From assembly GCF_019710575.1 (NCBI RefSeq), contig NZ_JAHWFK010000001.1:558001-622000 (forward strand): a stretch of 64,000 bases of DNA, written 5' to 3'. Below the pieces are notes generated by a model. It saw only the letters and a program-made list of their open reading frames with translations. It ran no database searches and was not told the DNA's origin. Below, one piece after another: positions 19,638 through 31,090 of this stretch. Position 1 is the stretch's first letter, and every line of letters starts with the position of its first letter. The position numbers were made by a program, and so were the translations under genes. This DNA comes from Paractinoplanes polyasparticus (lineage in GTDB: Bacteria; Actinomycetota; Actinomycetes; Mycobacteriales; Micromonosporaceae).

Positions 19638-20803
19638 CCGAGCACCTGCTCGCCGATCCAGCCGTCCTCGTCGCAGCCGGGCGGCACGGCGAACACGGCC
19701 GAGCCGATCGGGGTGATCCACTCGTTGAGGAGGTCCTTCTCGGCCAGGCGCTGCTGGATCGGCACGAACTGGCGGGCGATGTCCTTCTGGTACGACGCGA
19801 AGATGAGTCCCGAATCGGGCCGGCCGGCAGCGTTGGGCGCGCCGTCGTAGTTGTACGGCCGGCGCAGGATCTTCAGCGCCGGGTCGGTGACGTGGGCCCG
19901 GGTGACGTGGGAGAAGTCCGGCATCGCGGGCAGGCCGGAGGCGTCGAGCTTGGTGAAGTCGGGCTCGTCGTGCTCCTGGGCGCCGCTCAGCGGTGCGCCG
20001 GAGTCGAGGCGGCGGCCGACGGCGTTCTCCTTGTCGGCGACCGAGAGGATGTCCCACGTCTCCATCTCGGCCCGGACCCGGCGCACCACGAGCGTCGTCG
20101 AGCCGTCGGCGTTCCAGACCGCGGGGTCGATCTCGGCGCCGCGCGGGTTGGCCGTGCCGTCGAGCTGGCCCATCACGTTGCGCTGGGTGTGCTCGGGGGC
20201 CTGCACGCCGGGGCTGCGCCGGAATCCCTGCTGCACCCAGCGGACGGCGGCGAACGGGCGGGTGTCCTTGATGAGCATGCGCTGGGTGTGGGCGACGGTC
20301 AGCGGATCGTCGGCGCAGATCTGGAGCAGCAGGTCGCCACCGGACCAGCGCCGTTCGAGGCGATCGATGCGGAACTCGGGGAGGTCGGCGACGGGCGCCT
20401 TCAGCCCCGCGGCGCGGTAGAGGCCCGGGCCGAGACCGAAGGTGACCGTCAGGCGGGACGGCAGCGGGGCGAGGGTCGCGTCGGTGTCACCCAGCGCGGG
20501 AACGCCCTGGGTCAGGCGGCGGGCGTCGTCGGTGAGCAGCCGCATCATCCGGGCCAGGGCCCGCCGGTCGGTGCCGGCCGGCAGCGTGAACGCCACGAAC
20601 GCGGCGTGCGCGGGCGGATCCTCGGCGATCCCGGCCTGACGCGGCCCGTGGAACGGGACGGTGGCCGTGCCGGTGGTCAGCGGCTCGACCGCCGCCGCCG
20701 GCACGACATTGTCCGCGCCGGCCACGGCGGTCAGGCCGGCGCCCGCCGCCGCACCGAGGCCGGCCGCCGCGGCCCCGGTGAGCAGGTGTCGGCGCGAGGT
20801 CAC
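19634..20803 (-). CDS. DyP-type heme peroxidase, Tat-exported
   Basis: A 389-residue dye-decolourising peroxidase. The N-terminus VTSRRHLLTGAAAAGLGAAA is a twin-arginine signal, as in EfeB/DtpA-type enzymes, so it should be exported folded with heme. The GxxDG signature is present as MGQLDGT (Asp215, distal), with a later His region (DFSHVTRAHV) for the heme. GTG 20803 was chosen because it starts the Tat signal and overlaps the stop of the upstream gene (GTGA). In Streptomyces a Tat-exported DyP (DtpA) encoded beside copper chaperones works with copper trafficking and GlxA maturation; the gene order here suggests a related role, which is inference. Confidence 0.9.
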   Translation of the reverse strand: MTSRRHLLTGAAAAGLGAAAGAGLTAVAGADNVVPAAAVEPLTTGTATVPFHGPRQAGIAEDPPAHAAFVAFTLPAGTDRRALARMMRLLTDDARRLTQGVPALGDTDATLAPLPSRLTVTFGLGPGLYRAAGLKAPVADLPEFRIDRLERRWSGGDLLLQICADDPLTVAHTQRMLIKDTRPFAAVRWVQQGFRRSPGVQAPEHTQRNVMGQLDGTANPRGAEIDPAVWNADGSTTLVVRRVRAEMETWDILSVADKENAVGRRLDSGAPLSGAQEHDEPDFTKLDASGLPAMPDFSHVTRAHVTDPALKILRRPYNYDGAPNAAGRPDSGLIFASYQKDIARQFVPIQQRLAEKDLLNEWITPIGSAVFAVPPGCDEDGWIGEQVLG

Positions 20804-21348
20804 GGAGCGGCGCTGCCCATCGGCGCCATCGAGTGGCCGGGGTCGTAGCTCTCCCCCGCACCCGCGAACGGCTTCGCGATCGCCGTGAACGGCACTGTCT
20901 GGCCGCCGGCCAGCTTCAGCGTGAACGTCACCTCGTCGCCGGGCTCGATGGCCTTCGCGGGCTTCATGAGCATGAGGTGGTCGCCGCCGGGTGCGAGCTC
21001 GTGGTCGCCCTTGGCCTTGATGACGAAGCCGCCCGCCTTGGGCTGCATGACCATCTTGCCGTCCTTCATGGTCATCTCGTGCAGCTCGAGCGGTGAGGCC
21101 GGGGACTCGGCCGACGTGACCGTGATGTCGGCGTCGGTGTCGTTGACGATCGTGCCGAAGGCCGCGGTCATCTCGCCCGCCGGACCGGCCTTCACCCACG
21201 GGTCCTTCATGGTCAGAGTGGTGGCCGTCGCGGTGGCCGAGGGAGCCGGGGCGGGCGCCGCGGCGTCACTGCCGCTGCCGCCGCAGCCGGCAAGCCCGAG
21301 GGTGGCCACAGCCAGCGCGGCAGCCGCGCGGAGAACGTTGGTTCGCAT
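20800..21348 (-). CDS. PCuAC-type periplasmic copper chaperone lipoprotein
   Basis: A 182-residue lipoprotein; lipobox LGLAGC puts the lipidated Cys at residue 20. After a Ser/Ala/Pro linker comes a PCuAC domain with the Cu(I) motif: LHEMTMKDGKMVMQ, then GGDHLMLM, giving His and Met ligands at the expected spacing. Such proteins hand copper to cytochrome oxidase or other cuproenzymes. The real start is ATG 21348; longer in-frame upstream sequence lacks a signal. It lies 52 bases downstream of the CopD-CtaG gene and overlaps the DyP start by GTGA, so it is the second gene of the operon. Confidence 0.9.
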   Translation of the reverse strand: MRTNVLRAAAALAVATLGLAGCGGSGSDAAAPAPAPSATATATTLTMKDPWVKAGPAGEMTAAFGTIVNDTDADITVTSAESPASPLELHEMTMKDGKMVMQPKAGGFVIKAKGDHELAPGGDHLMLMKPAKAIEPGDEVTFTLKLAGGQTVPFTAIAKPFAGAGESYDPGHSMAPMGSAAP

Positions 21349-21400
21349 GCTGCATAGGTCGGCGACCGCCCACGAATAGTTCCCGCTGTGGCGGGAAATT

Positions 21401-23395
21401 TCATGAATTGTCAGCATGGTGCTCGGGCATGGTGGACGAGCCGGGCCGGGTGGCGGCGAGGAACGCGTTGTAGCGGGCCAGATCGTCGTCCGCGCCGGTG
21501 GCTTCGGCCCGGTCGGCGGCACGGTCGAGGCGGGCCTGCTCGCGTTCGTCGGAACGGATCCACTGGCGTACGAGAAGAAGAAGGATCGCCGCGGCCGGGA
21601 GCTCGCCGAAGGCCCAGGCCAGCCCGGCTCCCAGGTGCTGGTCGGCCAGCAGGGAGGAGGCCCAGGGCGGGTGGACGGCGGTGTACCAGTCGTCGGCGAT
21701 GACCGTTGTGGACTGGAGCAGCACGAAGCCGAAGAAGGCGTGCGCCACCATGGCCAGGAAGTGCACGACGACGAGCAGCGCGGGGTGCACGCGGCGGCGG
21801 CCCGGATCGACGCCGATGAGCACCCAGAACAGCAGGTAACCGGCCAGCACGAAGTGCGTCAGCATGGCGAGGTGGCCCAGGTGGTACCGCATCAACGTGC
21901 CGAGCAGCCCACCCAGGTAGAGGCCGTAGAGGCTGGTCACATAGATGCCGAGGGCGACCAGCGGATGGCTGAGGACGCGCGCGGGACGGCTGTGCAGTGC
22001 CAGCAGCAGCCATTCGCGGGCGCCGCGCACCTGCGGGTCGGCCGGGCGACGCAGGGCGCGCAGCGCCAGCGTCACGGGTGCGCCGCCGACCAGCAGGATC
22101 GGCACCACCATCGACAACACCATGTGCTGCACCATGTGGGCGCTGAAGAGGACGTACGCGTATCGCGCCACGCCGAGGCCGGTGATCGCGCCCAGCAGCA
22201 GCAGGCCGCCGATCCACGAGGCGGTGCGGCTCACCGGCCACGGGTGGCCGGCACGGCGCATGCGGCGCACGCCCGCGAGGTAGGCGAGGATGCCGGCGAC
22301 GACCACGGTCAGGAAGAACATGTCCGGCAGCGGGTCCGCGAGCATGCGTACGGCGGTGGGCGGTCCCGGCTGGGCGAAGCCGAGCAGTTCGACGAGCGGG
22401 TCGGGCTCCACCGCGGTCTCGGGCACCGGCGTGGGGCTGCGCGAGAGCGCGACCGACAGGCCGACGGCGGCGGCCAGCACGATCAGTTCGCCGACGCCCA
22501 GTCGTACGAAAGCCCACGGAGTGCCGGATCGCAGCGCGGGTAGCGTGCGGGCGCGATGAGCAGCGCCGATCGCCCCCACGGCGAGCAGCGCGACCGCCTT
22601 GAGCAGCACCAGTGCCCCGTACCGGGAGGACCAGAGCGCCGGCCAGTCGCCGAGCCGGATTCCCGCGTTGACGACCCCACTGATCGCCGTCGCCACGAAA
22701 CAGGCCAGCGCGAGCCGGCTGTAGCGCGCCGCCGTCTCACCGAAGCGGCGATGGCGGCGTACGAGAAGGAGGCCGGTCAGACCGCCCACCCAGAGCGACG
22801 CCGCCACGACGTGCAGGGCCAGGCTGCTCACCGCCAGCTGGTGGTTGCCCGCGCCCGCCGAGTGGCCGGTGAAGGCGGGCGGCAGCACGGCGCCCAGGGC
22901 GAGGCCGGCCGTCACGGCGGCGACGCCGCGGGACAACCCGGCCCGGGAAGCCACAGCCACCGCGATCGCCAGGCCGGCCTGCCACATCAGGGACTGCCCC
23001 TGCGAGACCGAGAGCGCGAAGCTCAGAATGGACGAGCGGCCCAGGCGGTCGACCGGCAGGCCCAGCACGTCCGACACGGTGAGGACGACCAGGGCGGCCG
23101 AGGTGGCCGCCCACAGCAGAGCCAGCCAGGTCACGCGTCGCAACAGCACCCAGCCGTGCGCGGCGACGCTGCGGCCGTCGCCCGGCAGCAGGAAGGCCGC
23201 GGTGACGCTGAGCCCGACGGTGAGCACGCCGAGCACGGTGGCCACCATCGTGAGCACCGGCAGGGCCCATTCGGTGACCGGCCCGGGGCTCGGGATACCC
23301 GGCAGCACCGTGTCGTCGACCGCCCCGCCGAACCGCAACGCCGCCACCAACGCGAGGACAGCCGCCGCGCCCGCTCCTACCAGACCTTTCCGCAC
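21401..23395 (-). CDS. CopD-CtaG fusion membrane protein
   Basis: A 664-residue polytopic membrane protein with about 15 hydrophobic helices. The first half (to about residue 320) resembles the CopD copper-import domain (FTGHSAGAGNHQLAVSSLALH, LHVVAASLWVGGLTGLLLV). The second half is a CtaG/caa3-oxidase assembly domain (FSAHMVQHMVLSMVVPILLV, HPLVALGIYVTSLYGLYLGG) with conserved His pairs that probably bind copper. The fusion is common in actinobacteria. It is the first gene of the operon with PCuAC, DyP and CopC and likely brings copper across the membrane for respiratory oxidase assembly. The AT-rich gap upstream (23396-23622) is the expected promoter region. Confidence 0.9.
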   Translation of the reverse strand: MRKGLVGAGAAAVLALVAALRFGGAVDDTVLPGIPSPGPVTEWALPVLTMVATVLGVLTVGLSVTAAFLLPGDGRSVAAHGWVLLRRVTWLALLWAATSAALVVLTVSDVLGLPVDRLGRSSILSFALSVSQGQSLMWQAGLAIAVAVASRAGLSRGVAAVTAGLALGAVLPPAFTGHSAGAGNHQLAVSSLALHVVAASLWVGGLTGLLLVRRHRRFGETAARYSRLALACFVATAISGVVNAGIRLGDWPALWSSRYGALVLLKAVALLAVGAIGAAHRARTLPALRSGTPWAFVRLGVGELIVLAAAVGLSVALSRSPTPVPETAVEPDPLVELLGFAQPGPPTAVRMLADPLPDMFFLTVVVAGILAYLAGVRRMRRAGHPWPVSRTASWIGGLLLLGAITGLGVARYAYVLFSAHMVQHMVLSMVVPILLVGGAPVTLALRALRRPADPQVRGAREWLLLALHSRPARVLSHPLVALGIYVTSLYGLYLGGLLGTLMRYHLGHLAMLTHFVLAGYLLFWVLIGVDPGRRRVHPALLVVVHFLAMVAHAFFGFVLLQSTTVIADDWYTAVHPPWASSLLADQHLGAGLAWAFGELPAAAILLLLVRQWIRSDEREQARLDRAADRAEATGADDDLARYNAFLAATRPGSSTMPEHHADNS

Positions 23396-23622
23396 AGCCC
23401 ATCAGTCGCCGCAGCCGCCGCCGAAGTTCCCCGGCGGCGCCGGAAAATCAACATGCCACCCCGTCATTGATCGGGGAATATCGATCGATTTAACGGGAAG
23501 TATTGTTTACTGTTTTCCCCGTCGATTTTCCACCGCCTTTTCGACGCCTTTAAGGATCCTTTATGAGAGCGCGCGTTACGTTCCTGCGGTCGCTGATCGA
23601 TACGAGCTGATCGAGGTTTGTC
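23396..23622. promoter_or_regulatory. AT-rich divergent promoter region, copper operon / DUF6188 gene
   Basis: This gap separates the divergent copper operon and DUF6188 gene. Bases about 23456-23560 are strikingly AT-rich for this genome (for example AATATCGATCGATTTAAC and AGTATTGTTTACTGTTTTC), with GGGGAA and TTCCCC flanking the core about 45 bases apart. It probably holds both promoters and perhaps a metal-responsive operator; no specific regulator site was recognised. Confidence 0.5.
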
Positions 23623-24063
23623 ATGGTGCCAGCCGCAGTCGCCGGACGGTGTCCGCAGGGAGCGGAAGCAGTGGGTCTGCTCGCCGGGCAGAGGCTGGAC
23701 TACGTGCAGCTCGGGCCGGCTCTCGTGCTGGGCTTCTCGGGCGGCAGCCGGGTGGTGATCGAGACGGTGGCCCGGCTGGACGGGCCGGACGGACGGGCCG
23801 AGGTCGAGCCCGGCTACCGCCCCTCGGACGCGCTCGGCACGGTGCTCGGCGACGTCGTGCGTACGGCCGCAGTGCGCGACAGCGGTGAGCTGACGCTCGT
23901 CTTCGAGGGCGGCCCGGAACTGGCGGTCGGTCCCGACGAGGACGCCGAGTCGTGGGCCGTGGCGAGCGAGGACGGCTGCCTGGTCGTCTGCCTGCCCGGG
24001 GGCGAGGTGGCGGCCTGGACCGAAGGGCCGTCCAAGGTGGTCATCCGACGCGAGGCACGATAG
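23623..24063 (+). CDS. DUF6188-like small protein
   Basis: A 146-residue soluble protein with LLAGQRLDYVQLGPALVLGF near residue 20 and a beta-rich body ending CLVVCLPGGEVAAW. This pattern is like the DUF6188 family of actinobacteria, which has no assigned role. There is no signal peptide or membrane segment. It is transcribed away from the copper operon and ends at a perfect inverted repeat shared with katG. Confidence 0.7.
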   Translation: MVPAAVAGRCPQGAEAVGLLAGQRLDYVQLGPALVLGFSGGSRVVIETVARLDGPDGRAEVEPGYRPSDALGTVLGDVVRTAAVRDSGELTLVFEGGPELAVGPDEDAESWAVASEDGCLVVCLPGGEVAAWTEGPSKVVIRREAR

Positions 24064-24066
24064 GCG

Positions 24067-24098
24067 CGAGGCCCGGCCGGTGCACCGGCCGGGCCTCG
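24067..24098. terminator. Bidirectional terminator between DUF6188 gene and katG
   Basis: A perfect 32-bp palindrome (16-base arms, left arm CGAGGCCCGGCCGGTG) lies between two convergent genes, four bases after one stop and 14 bases before the other. The position and symmetry fit a shared terminator; T-runs are absent on both sides. Confidence 0.7.
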
Positions 24099-24112
24099 TA
24101 CTGCGGAACTTT

Positions 24113-26776
<2,664 letters not shown>

Positions 26777-26779
26777 CTA

Positions 26780-26815
26780 GACCCCTAGATTGGAACAAAT
26801 CAAGTTTAGGAACGG
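26780..26815 (-). promoter_or_regulatory. Candidate furA promoter/operator
   Basis: The 78-base gap between furA and the divergent PPOX gene contains an AT-rich core (TTGGAACAAATCAAGTTTAG) in otherwise GC-rich DNA, 20-50 bases upstream of furA. FurA autoregulates from such AT-rich sites; the exact box is not provable by eye. Confidence 0.4.
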
Positions 26816-26841
26816 TGGGGTTGCGGGATGGAGAATGGGGC

Positions 26842-27387
26842 ATGACTGACTTCGATCCCCGGTCGCTGCTGGCCGAGAGCCGCCTGGGCGTGCTGGCCAC
26901 CATCAAGTCGAGCGGCCTGCCGCAGCTCTCCCCCGTCACCCCGTTCTACGACCGGGAGGCCGGCACGATCTCGGTCTCGGTCACCGAGGGCCGGGCCAAG
27001 ACGGCCAACGTACGGCGTGATCCGCGGGCCGCCCTCGAGGTGACCCACCCCGAGGGCTGGGCCTGGGCCACCGCCGAGGGCACGGTCGAGCTGATCGGCC
27101 CGGGCGACGACCCGGACGGTCCCGAGGTCGACGCCCTGGTCGACTACTACCGGCGGGCCGCCGGTGAGCACCCGGACTGGCGGGAGTACCGGGAGGTCAT
27201 GGTGTCCGACCGTCGCGTCCTGCTGGTTCTGCGTCGAGCATGTCTATGGCCAGTCCATGCGCGGGTGAACGCAGCGGCGGGGAACGCGAGGGCCGGGCTC
27301 GCCGGCGACGGCGGGCCCGGCCCTTCCCGCGTACGGGAAATCAGATTGCCGCCGGGTGGTGCGCCAGCCGCTTGGCGATGGCGTTGA
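26842..27387 (+). CDS. PPOX-class flavin/F420-dependent oxidoreductase with frameshifted C-terminus
   Basis: A split-barrel flavin or F420-binding protein. Residues 1-130 follow the PPOX/pyridoxamine-oxidase-like family: LLAESRLGVLATIKSSGLPQ, the nucleotide-contact strand VTEGRAKTANVRRDPRAALEV and REVMVSDRRVLLVL. The family usually ends soon after with a motif like VYGQSM. That motif (EHVYGQSMRG then TGA at 27266-27268) is present but one base out of frame near 27232, so the printed frame instead runs 40 residues further and overlaps the convergent monooxygenase gene. The likely original gene is 26842-27268. GGAG lies upstream of the ATG. Cofactor (FMN or F420) is not certain. Confidence 0.8.
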   Translation: MTDFDPRSLLAESRLGVLATIKSSGLPQLSPVTPFYDREAGTISVSVTEGRAKTANVRRDPRAALEVTHPEGWAWATAEGTVELIGPGDDPDGPEVDALVDYYRRAAGEHPDWREYREVMVSDRRVLLVLRRACLWPVHARVNAAAGNARAGLAGDGGPGPSRVREIRLPPGGAPAAWRWR

Positions 27388-28399
27388 CCGCGTCGCGGCC
27401 GGCCCGGTTGGCGCCGACCGTCGACTGGGACGGGCCGAAGCCGATGAGGTGCACGCGGGGCTCGTCGGCCACCTGGGTGCCCAGCATCCGGATGCCGCCG
27501 AGCTCGTTGCGCAGTCCCAGCGGGTCGAGGTGGGACAGGGCGGCCTTGAATCCGGTGGCCCACACGATGGCGTCGACGCTCGTGAAGGTGCCGTCGGCCT
27601 CGCGCACGCCGGTCGGTTCGATCGCGGTGAACATGGGACGCCGTTCGAGCGCGCCGCGTCGTTTCGCTTCCAGGGCGTACGGGGTCCAGGCGAGCCCGGT
27701 GTACGAGACGACGCTGCCGGAGGGGCGGCCCGCCTCGACGTCGGCGACCACCTTGGCGATGGTTTCGCGGCCGGCCCCCTCGGGCTGGAAGCCGTCCGTG
27801 CGGAACCAGGGCTCGCGCCGGGTGTACCAGAAGGTCTTGGCGACCCGGGAGATCTCCTCGAGCAGCTGCAGGGCCGAGATGCCGCCGCCGACGACCGCGA
27901 CCCTGCGGCCGGCCAGCTGATCGGCCGACACATAGTCGTACGTGTGCAGCTGGAGGCCCTGGAAGCTCTCCTGGCCCGGATAACGCGGGCGCACCGGGTT
28001 GGTCCAGGTTCCGGTGGCATTGATGACTGCCCGGGTCGTCCAGCGGCCGCGGTCGGTCTCGACGATCAGGCCGGGATCCCCCCGGCGGACCGCGGTGACC
28101 CGTACCGGGCGCAGGATCGGCGGATCGAACTTGCGCTCGAACTCGGCGAAGTACCGCGGAACGGCCACCCGGCTCGGTTCGGCCGGGTCGGGCGGATCCT
28201 GGGGCAGGCCGGGCAGGTCGAAGATGCCGTTCACGGTGGCCATCCGCAGCGATTCCCAGCGATGGCGCCACGCGCCGCCCGGCGCGGGCTCGGCGTCCAG
28301 GACGACGTGATCAAGACCACGCCGGCGCAGATGATAGGCGGCGGAAAGCCCGGACTGGCCGCCTCCGATGACCACGACAGTCGCTGATCTGTCGGTCAT
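27341..28399 (-). CDS. Flavin-containing monooxygenase-like FAD/NAD(P) oxidoreductase
   Basis: A 352-residue two-dinucleotide-domain flavoprotein. The FAD site is VVVIGGGQSGLSAAYHLRRR (near residue 8) and the NAD(P) site is VAVVGGGISALQLLEEI (near 165). Between them are features of the YhhQ/CzcO-like group that includes putative flavin monooxygenases and metal-linked oxidoreductases (GGAWRHRWESLRM, VINATGTWTNP). It ends with a conserved ATGF region (IVWATGFKAAL). It is cytosolic. ATG 28399 is preceded by AAGGAG at good distance; 20 more residues upstream lack family likeness. Substrate unknown. Confidence 0.85.
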   Translation of the reverse strand: MTDRSATVVVIGGGQSGLSAAYHLRRRGLDHVVLDAEPAPGGAWRHRWESLRMATVNGIFDLPGLPQDPPDPAEPSRVAVPRYFAEFERKFDPPILRPVRVTAVRRGDPGLIVETDRGRWTTRAVINATGTWTNPVRPRYPGQESFQGLQLHTYDYVSADQLAGRRVAVVGGGISALQLLEEISRVAKTFWYTRREPWFRTDGFQPEGAGRETIAKVVADVEAGRPSGSVVSYTGLAWTPYALEAKRRGALERRPMFTAIEPTGVREADGTFTSVDAIVWATGFKAALSHLDPLGLRNELGGIRMLGTQVADEPRVHLIGFGPSQSTVGANRAGRDAVNAIAKRLAHHPAAI

Positions 28400-28771
28400 G
28401 GTGTCGCTCTCCTTGCTGTGGAAACCGCCGCGCGAGGAGAACATCTGTCGAGGGACCACCTATTCCCGGCACGTTCTCGTCCGATCAGACCATCCAGATC
28501 GACCGAACGTGCCGAAGTTTCTTCACATCCCTTACCAACACGGCAAATCGGTCGCCGTAGATGAACGGCTGATTACGCGCAACTGATCATCCGGTGATCG
28601 CTTTGATAGCGTCACGCCGCCATTGTCCGGCAAGGCGGAACACCCCCTCCGTCTGATCGGCGAGGGCACACGGGGAGCAACGCGCTGGGCGGTGCCGGAT
28701 CCTTCCGGCGGTGAGCCGTCCGCGGGCGACCCGTGGGCCCGGATCGATCGTTCGATCGAAGGTTCAACCAC
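28400..28771. other. Intergenic region between monooxygenase and glycosyltransferase genes
   Basis: A 372-base divergent gap. The half near the monooxygenase is relatively AT-rich (28465-28620) and likely carries promoters. The half near the glycosyltransferase is GC-rich and contains the alternating palindromic stretch GATCGATCGTTCGATCG just before the start. I see no gene, riboswitch or RNA that I can name. Confidence 0.5.
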
Positions 28772-31090
28772 ATGCCCCTCTTGAGTGTTGTTCTCCCGGT
28801 CTACCGCGTCCAGGCCTACCTGCGGGAATGTCTCGACTCGATCCTCGAGCAGACGTTCACCGACGTCGAGGTGATCGCCGTGGACGACTGTTCACCGGAC
28901 CATTGCGGCGCGATCCTCGACGAGTACGCCGCCCGCGACAAGCGCGTCCGGGTCGTCCACCTCGCCGAGAACGTCGGCCTGGGCGAGGCCCGCAACGCCG
29001 GGATGCAGCACGTGACGGGCGAGTTCGTCTGGTTCATCGACAGTGACGACTGGATCGCGCCCGGCGCCCTCGCCGCGGTCGCCGATCGTCTGATCACGGC
29101 CGACCCGGACGTCCTGGTGGTCGACTACGCCAAGGTGTGGTGGAACAACAAGAGCCGGCGCAGCAAGCTGTCCGGCCTGGTCCGGGCCGAGGAACTGCCG
29201 CGGGTCTTCACGCTGGCCGAGTACCCCAACATGATCAAGACGTTCCACGTCGCGTGGAACAAGATCTTCCGGCGCGACTTCCTGATCAAGAACGAGATCA
29301 CGTACCCGACCGGACTGTACGAGGACGTGCCGGTGGGCTACCCCGTCCTCATGGTGGCCGATCGGATCACCGTGCTCGAGCGCGTCTGCATCTACTACCG
29401 GCAGCGCCGGCGCGGGGCGATCACGTCCACCCCCGGCCGTCGCCACTTCGAGGTCTTCGACCAGTACGACCTGCTGTTCCAGCGGCTCGACAAGATCGGG
29501 GCGCGGGCCGAGCCGTTCCGGGCCCTGGTCTTCGGGCGGATGCTCTACCAGTGCCTGCTCGTGCTCGAGAATCGCGAACGGGTGGCCAAGGCCGACCGGC
29601 GCGAGTTCTTCCAGGCTCTGGCCGAGGCGTACCGGCGGCACCTGCCGAGCGGGGGCTACGAGCTGCCCGAGGGACAGGAGGGCCATCGGCAGCGGCTGGT
29701 CGCCCGCGGGTCCTGGATGCGCTACCGGATCGCCCGCGTCACGCTCCGGCTGACCAACTCGGTCAAGTTCCGCAAGGACAAGCTGCAGCGCAAGGTGCGT
29801 CTGCGCAGCCGGCTGCGGATGCGGTACTACCGCCAGCAGCTGCGCCGGCCGATCGACAAGAACCTCGCGGTCTACTCCGCCTACTGGGGCAAGGGCTACG
29901 CCTGCAACCCGAAGGCGGTGTACGAGAAGATGGGTGAGCTGGCTCCGGGCGTACGGGGAGTCTGGGAGGTCAAGCCCGGCCAGGAAGACAGCGTGCCGCC
30001 CGGCATCGCCACCGTGACCATCGGCACGATGGAGCACTACAAGGCCCTGGCGCGGGCCAAATACCTGATCACCAACGTGAACTACCCGGGCTGGGTGGTC
30101 AAGCGGCGCGACGCGGTGCATCTGTCGACCAACCACGGAACCCCGGTCAAGGCGATGGGCGTCGACCAGCTCAAGTTCCCGGCCGGCCTGCAGGGCATGA
30201 ACATGAACTGGCTGCTCAAGCGGTGCGACCGGTGGACGTTCAACATCAGCCCGAACGCCTACACCTCCGAGATCTGGGAGCGGGCGTACCCGTGCGACTA
30301 CGAGACGCTCGAGGTCGGCTACCCGCGTAACGACGCGCTGGCCAACGCCACCCCGGCCGATGTGGCGGCGGCCCGCGAGCGGCTCGGCCTCAAGCCGGGT
30401 CAGACCGCCATCGCCTACCTGCCGACCTACCGCGACTACGAGTTCGGCAGCGACGCGCTGCTGAACGTCGAGCGCTTCGCCGACCGGATGCCGCCCGAGA
30501 CGGTGCTGCTCGTGCGGGTGCACCACTTCGACCGCTCGCACGTGTCCGGCACCCACCCGCGGGTCATCGACCTGGGCGACTACCCCAGCGTCGAGGACAT
30601 CTACCTGGCGGCCGACGCGATGATCACGGACTACTCCTCGGTCATGTTCGATTACGCGGTGCTCGACCGGCCGCTGGCCATCTACGCGGCCGACTGGAGC
30701 AAGTACAAGGCCAACCGCGGCGCCTACCTCGACGTGTTCACCGAGGGCCCGGGCGTCACGGCACGCAACGAGTCGGAGCTGGTCGACCTGTTCATCTCGG
30801 GCGAGGTCTTCGGCGAGACGGCGGCCGCCACCCGCAAGGTGTTCCGCGACCGCTTCTGCTACCTCGACGACGGCCACGCGTCCGAGCGGGTCGTGCGCCG
30901 CGTGTTCCTCAACCAGCCGGCCCCGGCTCTGCCGGATGCGGGCGCGGTGCCGGTTGTGCACACCGAGCAGCTGCAGGAGCTGCGGAGCGTTTTCGACGAG
31001 TCCCAGCCGCGGGACCTCTCCACCGCCCAAGCCGTAACCGAGGACGACACCGACATCTCCGAGGAGCCCAGCGCCGTCGTCGGCCGCTGA
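28772..31090 (+). CDS. GT2 glycosyltransferase fused to CDP-glycerol glycerophosphotransferase
   Basis: A 772-residue protein for cell-surface polymer synthesis. Residues 1-220 form a family 2 glycosyltransferase with the nucleotide-sugar strand LSVVLPVYRVQAYLRECLDS and the DxD-like WFIDSDDW. Residues about 370-720 match the CDP-glycerol:poly(glycerophosphate) transferase (TagF/TagB) family, with STNHGTPVKAMG, a GYPRNDAL stretch and the conserved ITDYSSVMFDYAVLDRPLA. It may build a teichoic-acid-like glycan with phosphoglycerol units at the cytoplasmic face of the membrane. ATG 28772 starts the GT2 domain exactly; GAAGG lies upstream. No other wall-polymer genes are adjacent. Confidence 0.9.
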   Translation: MPLLSVVLPVYRVQAYLRECLDSILEQTFTDVEVIAVDDCSPDHCGAILDEYAARDKRVRVVHLAENVGLGEARNAGMQHVTGEFVWFIDSDDWIAPGALAAVADRLITADPDVLVVDYAKVWWNNKSRRSKLSGLVRAEELPRVFTLAEYPNMIKTFHVAWNKIFRRDFLIKNEITYPTGLYEDVPVGYPVLMVADRITVLERVCIYYRQRRRGAITSTPGRRHFEVFDQYDLLFQRLDKIGARAEPFRALVFGRMLYQCLLVLENRERVAKADRREFFQALAEAYRRHLPSGGYELPEGQEGHRQRLVARGSWMRYRIARVTLRLTNSVKFRKDKLQRKVRLRSRLRMRYYRQQLRRPIDKNLAVYSAYWGKGYACNPKAVYEKMGELAPGVRGVWEVKPGQEDSVPPGIATVTIGTMEHYKALARAKYLITNVNYPGWVVKRRDAVHLSTNHGTPVKAMGVDQLKFPAGLQGMNMNWLLKRCDRWTFNISPNAYTSEIWERAYPCDYETLEVGYPRNDALANATPADVAAARERLGLKPGQTAIAYLPTYRDYEFGSDALLNVERFADRMPPETVLLVRVHHFDRSHVSGTHPRVIDLGDYPSVEDIYLAADAMITDYSSVMFDYAVLDRPLAIYAADWSKYKANRGAYLDVFTEGPGVTARNESELVDLFISGEVFGETAAATRKVFRDRFCYLDDGHASERVVRRVFLNQPAPALPDAGAVPVVHTEQLQELRSVFDESQPRDLSTAQAVTEDDTDISEEPSAVVGR

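Noticed and set aside
28740..28765. Palindromic GATCGATCG stretch before the glycosyltransferase gene as an operator
   Set aside because: Short alternating sequence without a matching regulator gene or second half-site; left as a note only.
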